Source: Prostheceraeus crozeri
Lineage: Eukaryota > Platyhelminthes > Polycladida > Euryleptidae
DNA: 64,000 nt
Assembly: GCA_907163375.1 (NCBI GenBank)
Contig: CAJQUW010016852.1
Coordinates: 372,001 to 436,000, forward strand
Direction: 5' to 3'
The notes under the pieces were generated by a model. That model worked only from the letters and a program-made list of their open reading frames with translations. It was not told the DNA's origin and did no database searches. Both the position numbers and the translations under genes were made by a program. Position 1 is the first letter of the stretch, and every line of letters begins with the position of its first letter. This document shows, one piece after another, positions 1 to 8,100 of this stretch.

Positions 1-268
1 TGAAATTTACCAGAGGACGAAGCATGTGCATGAAAATCTTGCTCATTCTAAAAGTAAATGATGTCATGTGGCTGAGAGACAAATCTTCCGACGAATCTCT
101 GACAGTGTAATTTTGCATGTGAAGTCACATGATCACAGGACCCAAATAACTGCCTCCATGGTTTTCAAGTCATCTACGCACTCAAATTTATTGAATCCAT
201 GCTTTACATCAACACCAATAGACGATGGGTGGATCCAAATAGCGGACCAATAGAAACGTAAAAAGACA
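1..268. other. Left flank of the giant element
   Basis: I see no supported gene, repeat or RNA here. Short open frames exist but have no recognisable domain. The stretch ends in the GATGAT duplication of the giant element, so it is the pre-insertion flank whose continuation resumes at 32438. Confidence 0.6.
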
Positions 269-274
269 GATGAT
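269..274. repeat. 6-bp target site duplication, left copy (GATGAT)
   Basis: GATGAT directly precedes the first base of the 32-kb inverted-repeat element and is repeated exactly at 32432-32437, just after its last base. A 6-bp duplication is the length made by Polinton integrases. Confidence 0.85.
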
Positions 275-310
275 AGTAGTAACAAAAGGTCCAGAATAAA
301 CACAGCGCGC

Positions 311-2480
311 CCCCCCCCTCCCCCCCTCTGGAACGACAGAGGTTGTGGTCTGTCGTGGTGTGCCGGCCAGGTTGGTTCACAACATGTTCGCTGACTCCCC
401 CCCCTCTGCAACGACAGAGTGTGAGACTCGAGTGAGTTGGTCCGACCGCCTGGTGGACATGGGCGACCGCCTAGGTTGTCTTGGATGGTGAAACGGTGGC
501 CAGATTCGGATTCAGCGTCAAATTCTGCATCTGTGATGTGATTTCCAGCTCAATCGGCGAGAAAAACTGTTTCTTCAAAATTTTGGCAGAGTTAAAATGT
601 GGGACGTTTTGGTGTGTAGGGCCCAAACGAAGCCTCGGATGAGAAAACGGAGGCCAGATTCGGATTCAGCGTGAAATTCTGCATCTGTATGGTGAATTTG
701 AAAGCAATCGGAGAGAAAAAATTTTTGACAGCTTGCTTCGATTTTGGCTTCCAGTGGACGGATTTTGTCGTGCAATAGCTCGTTTGAAAGCTAAGAGTGA
801 GACGAATTCAGTGAAAGAATCGGCTTGTTCCTATCTGTCTTCGTTTAGATGTGAGACGCCATTTAAGATTTTGGGACATTGGTGAAAAACGACAGAGTTA
901 GAATTTGGGACGTTTTGGGCTCTAGCTTCAAAACGAAGCATCGGATTGGAAAACGGATTTCAGATTTGGAATCAGCGTGAAATTCTTTATCTGTATGGTG
1001 AGTTTCAAGTCAATCGGAGAGAAAAAATTTTCAACATTTTTCGAAAAAACGACAGAGTTAGAATTTGGGACGTTTTGGTGTGTAGCACCCAAACGAAGCA
1101 TCGGATGAGAAAACGGAGGCCAGATTCGGAATCTACGTGAAATTTTGGGTTAGGAAGGATGTTTCCAGCGAAATCGGAGAGAAAAAATTTTCACTGACGT
1201 CCCCCCCCCTTTGTTCTAACTTTGGTTCTAGTGGACGGATTTTGTTCGTTCGACTTGCATTGGAAAGAGGATGAAACACTGCTCGACCGCATTTTTCGTT
1301 GCGAGTCAATCGGAGCAGCCGTTCAAAAGTTAGAGCGGTTACAAGATTTTAGGTCGGAGCTCACCTGAAAAAATCCTAAGTGTCAGAGTGACTTTGTATG
1401 GGTAAAATTTTGAAAATTTTCCAAAGTGTAGAATTTCGACCTTGGACCGTCACCAAAACATTTTTCATCAAATTTTGAAATTTTCACTGACGTCCCCCCC
1501 CCTCTGGACAGCTTGCTTCGATTTTGGCTTCCAGTGGACGGATTTTGTCGTGCGATAGCTCGTTTGAAAGCTAAGAGTGAGACAAATTCACTGAAAGAAT
1601 CGGCTTGTTCCTATCTGTCTTCGTTTAGATGTGAGACGCCATTTAAGATTTTGGGACATTGGCGAAAAACGACAGAGTTAGAATTTGGGACGTTTTGGGC
1701 TCTAGCTTCAAAACGAAGCATCGGATTGGAAAACGGATTTCAGATTTGGAATCAGCGTGAAATTCTTTATCTGTATGGTGAGTTTCAAGTCAATCGGTGA
1801 GAAAAAATTTTCAACATTTTTCGAAAAAACGACAGAGTTAGAATTTGGGATGTTTTGGTGTGTAGCGCCCAAACGAAGCATCGGATGAGAAAACGGAGGC
1901 CAGATTCGGAATCTACGTGAAATTTTGGGTTAGGAAGGATGTTTCCAGCGAAATCGGAGAGAAAAAATTTTCACTGACGTCCCCCCCCCTCTGGACAGCT
2001 TGCTTCGATTTTGGCTTCCAGTGGACGGATTTTGTCGTGCGATAGCTCGTTTGAAAGCTAAGAGTGGGACAAATTCACTGAAAGAATCGGCTTGTTCCTA
2101 TCTGTCTTCGTTTAGATGTGAGACGCCATTTAAGATTTTGGGACATTGGCGAAAAACGACAGAGTTAGAATTTGGGACGTTTTGGGCTCTAGCTTCAAAA
2201 CGAAGCATCGGATTGGAAAACGGATTTCAGATTTGGAATCAGCGTGAAATTCTTTATCTGCATGGTGAGTTTCAAGTCAATCGGAGAGTTTCAAGTCAAT
2301 CGGCGAGAAAAATGTTCAACATTTTTCGGAAAAACGACAGAGTTAGAATTTTTGCGATGGCTGCCTACTGTAGAGCCAAAACGAAGCATCGGATGGGAAA
2401 ACGGAGGCCAGATTCGGATTCAGCGTCAAATTCTACATGGAAATGGTGTATTTCCAGCTCAATCGGAGCACTAGAAGCGG
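311..2480 (+). repeat. Left subterminal repeat zone with oligo-C punctuation
   Basis: Imperfect tandem modules share phrases such as AACGACAGAGTTAGAATTTG and AATCGGAGAGAAAAA. Long units begin at about 727, 1506 and 1994 (spacings 779 and 488 bp). Runs of 8-10 C occur near 311, 398, 1201, 1493 and 1981, most of them after TGACGT or CTGAC. Open frames such as 2000-2626 lie in these repeats and run through the TATA box at 2544, so I do not call them genes. Confidence 0.8.
333..356. other. Terminal perfect hairpin, left
   Basis: ACGACAGA (333-340) and TCTGTCGT (349-356) form a perfect 8-bp stem with an 8-nt loop just inside the first C tract, about 60 bp from the tip of the element. It could be a protein-binding or replication site; the role is not known. 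Confidence 0.5.
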
Positions 2481-2543
2481 AGATAGACGGGATTTTTAGT
2501 GTTTGGATGATGGGTATTACGTCATCAGCTGATCGCCACACAC

Positions 2544-2550
2544 TATATAA
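2544..2550 (+). promoter_or_regulatory. TATA box of the long RNA unit, left arm
   Basis: TATATAA lies in CACACTATATAAGCTGGG, at the junction between the subterminal repeats and the hairpin-rich zone. A start about 30 bp downstream (near 2574) would send transcription inward through all RNA modules toward the AATAAA array. The orientation agrees with the cUUCGg tetraloops, which are strand-specific. Confidence 0.55.
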
Positions 2551-3036
2551 GCTGGGAACCGACGGAGACTTTTCATTTAGAGGAGAACGATTGTCAGAGG
2601 TAGGTCGTCTCTCTGAGCTCCGATGATAGCTTCGGACATTCCAAATCCCGAGTTTCTGTAAGAAACCGACTTAGAAAATTTCATTGCTGATATCAGCTAA
2701 GGCGTCAGACTTCGAGGTTCGCCAGGAGATGGCCTTCGTCTCCAGGCCATAAAAGACTCCAAAACTTTAAAGGCTTGTAACTTTGCTTCTACAAGTCCGT
2801 TTGACTTGATTCAAAAAAGGTTCGGTCGCTATTGACCTGGCCTAAGTGATGGACTACTTATAAAATTTCATAAGTAGTGCTAAAAAGTTGAAAAATTTAA
2901 ATTCACTAGTTTTGGAGGTTTTCTGGGGTTTTCGACCCTGCTGAAGTCAATGAAAGCATTTTTAATGATGTCTGAGCCAGTCTTCTCATGCTATAAGCGG
3001 CTTTTCACTGAAAGCGAGCAAGACACGGAGAGTTTT

Positions 3037-3183
3037 GCTGTAATATTCCACTGACAGGGTGTTCCTTCGGGACGGCGGACGATGCCGTAGTGATAAGTGT
3101 GGCAAGGGAATGTGTCATATTTGAGACCGTAACCGCTGGGGCAACTCATGTTGGGCATTTGACACAGCTCTCAACGTAGCACT
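3037..3183 (+). ncRNA. RNA module A, left arm
   Basis: Starts GCTGTAATATTCC and ends CTCAACGTAGCAC. Pairings visible: TCC-UUCG-GGA (3063-3072); CGGC/GCCG (3073-3076 with 3084-3087, just after the first hairpin); a 7-bp closing stem TGTGTCA (3111-3117) with TGACACA (3160-3166); inside it UGGG-GCAA-CUCA (3137-3148), a GNRA tetraloop. The same layout recurs in modules B and C with different paired bases. Confidence 0.55.
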
Positions 3184-3274
3184 TTGAACGCCAATCGGTT
3201 GAGTCTTAGCTATCTTGTCATGGGTGGCCTCTAAACATCTCCATTGCAAAACGCTGGTGAATCAAGCTCTCTAC

Positions 3275-3290
3275 GGCTTGCTATCAAGCT
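3275..3290 (+). other. CTAT-loop hairpin 1, left arm
   Basis: GGCTTG-CTAT-CAAGCT: stem of five Watson-Crick pairs plus one G-T, loop CTAT closed by G-C. One of six hairpins in this arm with the same loop and different stems. Confidence 0.5.
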
Positions 3291-3344
3291 GATCAAAGCA
3301 ATAACTTGGGATGTTTCCTCAAGGTTTTCAAGTATGCTGAGTTC

Positions 3345-3362
3345 AAATCTGCTATCAGATTT
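3345..3362 (+). other. CTAT-loop hairpin 2, left arm
   Basis: AAATCTG-CTAT-CAGATTT is a perfect 7-bp stem around the conserved CTAT loop. Confidence 0.55.
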
Positions 3363-3408
3363 CAAATTCAACTAAGTCTAAGGCAGCTTTGAGGGGTTAG
3401 ATCCCAGC

Positions 3409-3526
3409 TACTGATCACTACCTTTGACTCGGCGTTCCTGTTACCACTTCGGGGCAGTGACAATGATGTCTTCAGCTGTAAAGAGCGGGTATCGGGGAAG
3501 ATCTCTCACTTCCCTAGTGATCAGTA
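3409..3526 (+). ncRNA. RNA module D, left arm
   Basis: A perfect 12-bp stem, TACTGATCACTA (3409-3420) with TAGTGATCAGTA (3515-3526), encloses 94 nt. Inside are TGTTAC/GTGACA around a segment containing CTTCGG, and GGGAAG/CTTCCC. It begins with the same GGCGTTCC phrase as modules B and C but then diverges. Directly after it comes GGCC-UUCG-GGCT (3530-3541). Confidence 0.5.
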
Positions 3527-3620
3527 CAAGGCCTTCGGGCTGTCGACGGGATCGAGTGCCACTCACTACACTCAAATCTATCATTCCTCACTAAGTGTAA
3601 ATTACTGACTATACATTTGT

Positions 3621-3632
3621 CCTGCTATCAGG
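3621..3632 (+). other. CTAT-loop hairpin 3, left arm
   Basis: CCTG-CTAT-CAGG, a 4-bp perfect stem with the conserved loop. Confidence 0.45.
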
Positions 3633-3661
3633 TTGTTTTGACTTGGTATCTAGTTGAATAG

Positions 3662-3679
3662 TCTCTTGCTATCAAGAGA
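3662..3679 (+). other. CTAT-loop hairpin 4, left arm
   Basis: TCTCTTG-CTAT-CAAGAGA, a perfect 7-bp stem with the conserved loop, 30 nt upstream of module B. Confidence 0.55.
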
Positions 3680-3708
3680 TTCACTTCTGCTCATAAAGCA
3701 CATCATCG

Positions 3709-3857
3709 CTGTAATACCTCCTTTGCTCGAGCGTTCCTTCGGGACGGCGGGTACTGCCGTAGAGGGATTGTGTTGCACGGGTTGTTCGTCGTTTGTTAGA
3801 CCGAAACCTCTGAGCCGTTGCTCATGTTGGGCGTTCGACTTCATACTCAACGTGACG
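3709..3857 (+). ncRNA. RNA module B, left arm
   Basis: Starts GCTGTAATACCTCC and ends CTCAACGTGACG. TCC-UUCG-GGA at 3735-3744 and ACGGC/GCCGT at 3744-3748/3756-3760 match module A. The closing stem is GTCG (3788-3791) with CGAC (3836-3839), and the inner hairpin is TGAG/CTCA (3811-3824). Both pair in the same places as in module A but with other bases, followed by the shared CATGTTGGGC phrase. Confidence 0.55.
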
Positions 3858-4051
3858 TTTTCTCTCGCCAGGTCAGAGTACTTCAGCCATTCGACAAAGG
3901 TTAGTCTTTATGATATGGAGTAGAGTGAAATGTAATTCATTAGATGCCCCTTCAATGATTGCTCCCATGATAAACGTTGATGAGACAAATGAAATGATTC
4001 TCATCTTCCTTTTTCAGTGATTGAAATCTACTAACACACTACCGTATAATC

Positions 4052-4165
4052 GTCCACTATGGGACAAGACATGATAGAGCCTCCACGCGCTTTGCCCTGG
4101 GCAGTCTTCGGACTGGCGAATACTATCATTAAGTTGAATCTGCTATCAGTCAACTTGAACGTTGC
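4052..4165 (+). ncRNA. RNA module E, first copy, left arm
   Basis: About 114 nt repeated at 4529-4641, so the two copies bracket the 88-residue frame like direct repeats. It contains GTCC/GGAC around ACTATG, ATGATAG (4071-4077) pairing with CTATCAT (4123-4129), a CAGTC-UUCG-GACTG hairpin (4102-4115), and a CTG-CTAT-CAG hairpin closed by GTTGA/TCAAC (4133-4154). It ends 15 bp upstream of the second TATA box, so it may also act as a promoter-proximal element. Confidence 0.5.
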
Positions 4166-4180
4166 GTCGCGTTAGAGGGG

Positions 4181-4188
4181 TATATAAA
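4181..4188 (+). promoter_or_regulatory. TATA box of the 88-residue gene, left arm
   Basis: TATATAAA in GAGGGGTATATAAACC. About 30 bp downstream is a TCATTTC repeat, a plausible initiator, and the ATG of the small frame is at 4220. The 5' leader would be only about 10-20 nt. Confidence 0.6.
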
Positions 4189-4219
4189 CCACTGCCTCTC
4201 ATTTCATTTCATTTCAATC

Positions 4220-4486
4220 ATGCAGACGCCGAACAGTCAAGTCAGCTCTCCTCGCGGACCGCAGTTAAGGCCGCGAAATTTATTTGAGGAGTTTGTCAGG
4301 CTAGAGGAGCAAGACAGAGTTTTTAATAATCTTGCTCGGATTGGCAATCCGATGACAGCAACTGCTGTCAATCCAACGGAATGGCGCTACATTCCACTTT
4401 TTAGCCATGTGCCAGCTAGTGTGGAAGTCGACAGTGCTACCAAAGAGAGAGTCAAAGACTCTCTCAGCAGAATTGGTAGGGTGTAA
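4220..4486 (+). CDS. Orphan 88-residue protein, left arm
   Basis: The frame starts MQTPNSQVSS and ends SLSRIGRV before TAA. I do not recognise it. The first 20 residues are rich in P, R, S and Q and look disordered; residues 21-40 (LFEEFVRLEEQDRVFNNLAR) look like a charged amphipathic helix; there is no signal peptide, membrane segment or cysteine. Support for a gene is positional: a TATA box lies 39 bp before the ATG, AATAAA signals begin about 700 bp after the stop, and both arms carry it unchanged. A longer open frame on the opposite strand (4387-4866) overlaps it and lacks any promoter. A small DNA- or RNA-binding or structural protein is possible, but this is a guess. Confidence 0.5.
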   Translation: MQTPNSQVSSPRGPQLRPRNLFEEFVRLEEQDRVFNNLARIGNPMTATAVNPTEWRYIPLFSHVPASVEVDSATKERVKDSLSRIGRV

Positions 4487-4528
4487 GATGACGTTACTCC
4501 CGAGAACGAACCATCGGCTCTCTTAAGG

Positions 4529-4641
4529 GCCACCATGGGGCAAGACATGATAGAACCTCCTCGCGGTTTGCCCTGGGCAGTCTTCGGACTGGCGAATACT
4601 ATCATTAAGTTGAATCTGCTATCAGTCAACTTGAACGTTGC
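4529..4641 (+). ncRNA. RNA module E, second copy, left arm
   Basis: Near-identical to 4052-4165. At the first hairpin the GTCC/GGAC pairing becomes GCC/GGC, a compensating U-A to C-G change. It keeps ATGATAG (4547-4553) with CTATCAT (4599-4605), the cUUCGg hairpin (4578-4591) and the CTAT-loop hairpin (4609-4630). It would lie in the 3' part of the mRNA of the 88-residue gene. Confidence 0.5.
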
Positions 4642-4651
4642 AAATGAAGTT

Positions 4652-4806
4652 CGGTGTAATACTTCCTTTCGACGGGCGTTCCTGTAAAGGGCGGCGGTGA
4701 AACCCGTAGCTATGTATACCGCAGGGGACATTCGGCAATGGTCAATCTTGTTAAACCTCTCTGCGTCATGTTTGCAAGTGATTGCCTCTGTCTCAACGTA
4801 GTATGC
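4652..4806 (+). ncRNA. RNA module C, left arm
   Basis: Starts CGGTGTAATACTTCC and ends CTCAACGTAGTATGC. At the place where A and B have TCC-UUCG-GGA it has CCT-GTAA-AGG (4681-4690): one stable tetraloop is replaced by a GNRA loop and the stem changes with it. The closing stem is GGCAAT (4734-4739) with ATTGCC (4781-4786), unlike A and B in sequence but in the same position. Confidence 0.55.
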
Positions 4807-5104
4807 ATTCGCGCCAGGGCGACATTTAGCCAACTGTCGAAGGTTGCCTAAAACTTTCCATTGCATACGTTATGAGAACCATGAGTTCTACCTGTCTCTA
4901 TCAATGAGACGAATTGATGAATGGAATGAAATGGGAGGACACTCACGCGCCACACGCAACATAACACACTTCTCTCTTCCGTAGTCTAACAAGCTCTTTA
5001 CACATGGATCGCAGTCGATTGCTATCCCTGTATCAGAAGTGTAAGCTATCTTAATTTATTTGACACTATTTCATCTATTATCATCATCGTCCATATGAAA
5101 TGTT
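4807..5104. other. Link between RNA zone and array, left arm
   Basis: About 300 bp with no supported gene. It follows module C and leads into the array. I see no conserved hairpin of the kinds found upstream, only short matches. Confidence 0.4.
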
Positions 5105-8100
5105 TTAAGATTTACAAGTTAGACTAAGCGTTCTACTATTTGTAAATGAAAGATATAGTTTCAACAGTTTACAGATTGAAAATAAAGTTTCAATAGTGTG
5201 TGTGTGTGTGTATGTTAAGAATAAAGTTTTATCTGTTTGTATGTTAGAAATAGAATGAAGTTTCACCAGTTTACAAGTTAAGAATAAAGTTCTATCTGTT
5301 TATATGTTAGAAATAAAATAAAGTTTCAATAGTTTGCAAGTTAAAAATAAAGTTTCAATAGTTTACAAGTTTTAAAATAAAGTTTAAATAGTGTGCAAGA
5401 TAAAAAATAAAGTTTGAACAGTTTACAAGCTGAAATAAAGTTTTAATAGTGTACACGTTGGAAATAAAGTTTTAATAGTTTATGTGCTTCAAAATAGAGT
5501 TATAACAGTTTATATGTTAGAAATAAAATGAAGTTTCATCAGTTTACAAGTTAAGAATAAAGTTCTATCTGTTTGTCTGATAGAAATAAAACAAAGTTTC
5601 AACCGTTTACAAGTTAAAAATAAAGTTTCAACAGTTTACAAGTTAAAATTAAAGCTTCAACAATTACAAGTTAAAAATAAAACTTCAAAAGTTTACCAGT
5701 TAGAAATAAAGTTTCATCAGTTTACAAGTCAAAATAAAGTTTCAACAGATTATAAGTTAAAAGAAAAGTTCCAATAGTATGTGCATTAGAAATAACGTTT
5801 CAGCTGTTTGTATGTTAGAAATAAGATAAAGTTTCAATTGTGTGTACGTTAGAAATAAAGTTCTATCTGTTTCTATGATAGAAATAAAACAAAGTTTCAA
5901 CCGTTAACAAGTTAAAAATAAAGTTTCAAGAGTTTACAAGTTAAAACTAATGTTTCAATAGTGTATGTATGTTAAGAATGAAGTTAGAACAGTTTACAAG
6001 CTGAAATAAAGTTTTAATAGTGTACACGTTGGAAATAAAGTTTTAATAGTTTATGTGCTTCAAAATAGAGTTATAACAGTTTATATGTTAGAAATAAAGT
6101 TTCAACAGTCTACAAGTTAAAAATAAAATTATAACTGTTTCAAGAGTTTACAAGTTAGAAATTAAGTTTCAATGGTGTATGCGTTAGAAATAAAGTTTTA
6201 GCTGTTTGTATATCAAAATAAAGTTTCAAGAGTTTACAAGTTAGAAATAAAATGAAAGTTCACCAGTTTACAAGTTAAGAATGAAGTTCTATCTGTTTGT
6301 ATGTTAGAAATAAAACAAAGTTTCAACCGTTAACAAGTTAAAAATAAAGTTTTAAGAGTTACAAGTTAAAACTAATGTTTCAATAGTGTGTGTATGTTAA
6401 GAATAAAGTTTTATCTGTTTGTATGTTAGAAATAGAATGAAGTTTCACCAGTTTACAAGTTAAGAATAAAGTTCTATCTGTTTCTATGATAGAAATAAAA
6501 CAAAGTTTCAACCGTTAACAAGTTAAAAATAAAGTTTCAAGAGTTTACAAGTTAAAACTAATGTTTCAATAGTGTATGTATGTTAAGAATAAAGTTAGAA
6601 CAGTTTACAAGCTGAAATAAAGTTTTAATAGTGTACACGTTGGAAATAAAGTTTTAATAGTTTATGTGCTTCAAAATAGAGTTATAACAGTTTATATGTT
6701 AGAAATAAAATGAAGTTTCATCAGTTTACAAGTTAAGAATAAAGTTCTATCTGTTTGTCTGATAGAAATAAAACAAAGTTTCAACCGTTAACAAGTTAAA
6801 AATAAAGTTTTAAGAGTTTACAAGTTTAACTAATGTTTCAATAGTGTGCGTATGTTAAGAATAAAGTTTTATCTGTTTGTATGTTAGAAATAGAATGAAG
6901 TTTCACCAGTTTACAAGTTACGAATAAAGTTCTATCTCTTTAAGTTTATAAGTTAAGAATAAAGTTCTATCTGTTTATATATTAGAAATAGAATGAAGTT
7001 TCACCAGTTTACAAGTTAAGAATAAAGTTCTATCTGTTTATATGTTAGAAATAAAATAAAGTTTCAACAGTCTACAAGTTAAAATAAAGTTTCAACAGAT
7101 TATAAGTTAAAAGAAAAGTTCCAATAGTATGTGCATTAGAAATAACGTTTCAGCTGTTTGTATGTTAGAAATAAGATAAAGTTTCAATTGTGTGTACGTT
7201 AGAAATAAAGTTCTATCTGTTTCTATGATAGAAATAAAACAAAGTTTCAACCGTTAACAAGTTAAAAATAAAGTTTCAAGAGTTTACAAGTTAAAACTAA
7301 TGTTTCAATAGTGTATGTATGTTAAGAATAAAGTTAGAACAGTTTACAAGCTGAAATAAAGTTTTAATAGTGTACACGTTGGAAATAAAGTTTTAATAGT
7401 TTATGTGCTTCAAAATAGAGTTATAACAGTTTATATGTTAGAAATAAAATGAAGTTTCATCAGTTTACAAGTTAAGAATAAAGTTCTATCTGTTTGTCTG
7501 ATAGAAATAAAACAAAGTTTCAACCGTTAACAAGTTAAAAATAAAGTTTTAAGAGTTTACAAGTTTAACTAATGTTTCAATAGTGTGTGTATGTTAAGAA
7601 TAAAGTTTTATCTGTTTGTATGTTAGAAATAGAATGAAGTTTCACCAGTTTACAAGTTACGAATAAAGTTCTATCTCTTTAAGTTTATAAGTTAAGAATA
7701 AAGTTCTATCTGTTTATATGTTAGAAATAGAATGAAGTTTCACCAGTTTACAAGTTAAGAATAAAGTTCTATCTGTTTATATGTTAGAAATAAAATAAAG
7801 TTTCAACAGTCTACAAGTTAAAAATAAAATTATAACTGTTTCAAGAGTTTACAAGTTAGAAATTAAGTTTCAATGGTGTATGCGTTAGAAATAAAGTTTT
7901 AGCTGTTTGTATATCAAAATAAAGTTTCAAGAGTTTACAAGTTAGAAATAAAATGAAGGTTCACCAGTTTACAAGTTAAGAATGAAGTTCTATCTGTTTG
8001 TATGTTAGAAATAAAACAAAGTTTCAACCGTTAACAAGTTAAAAATAAAGTTTTAAGAGTTACAAGTTAAAACTAATGTTTCAATAGTGTGTGTATGTTA

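Larger units (their letters stand above)
2574..4860 (+). ncRNA. Hairpin-rich putative structured RNA zone, left arm
   Basis: This 2.3-kb zone has very few long open frames but many perfect hairpins: CTACTTAT/ATAAGTAG (2854-2877), a 12-bp stem at 3409-3420/3515-3526, hairpins with a CTAT loop, and several cUUCGg tetraloops. Three related modules (A, B, C) and a duplicated module (E) show compensating changes in their stems. It lies between an inward TATA box and an inward array of AATAAA signals. Seen: the pairings. Inferred: one or more structured transcripts, perhaps processed into pieces. I see no convincing hammerhead core and no tRNA or snRNA signature; the class is unknown to me. Confidence 0.5.

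Noticed and set aside
68-411. Small frames at the left flank
   Set aside because: No recognisable domain; one crosses the element boundary and the C tract.
2000-2626. 208-residue open frame in the left arm (mirror 29760-30386)
   Set aside because: It lies in subterminal tandem repeats, runs through the TATA box at 2544, and neighbouring repeat units are not kept open in that frame.
3654-3923. 89-residue frame over module B (mirror 28463-28732)
   Set aside because: It translates through the hairpins of module B; the pairing pattern explains the conservation better than coding.
2574-4860. Hammerhead, HDV-like or twister ribozyme, tRNA or group I intron
   Set aside because: I looked for the CUGANGA/GAAA core, the nested HDV fold, the twister core and tRNA boxes, and saw no convincing set. 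GGTTCGCC near 2717 is only a weak B-box match.
4387-4866. 159-residue open frame opposite the 88-residue gene (mirror 27520-27999)
   Set aside because: It is antisense to module C, module E and the small gene, has no TATA box in its direction, and its residues reflect hairpin sequence.
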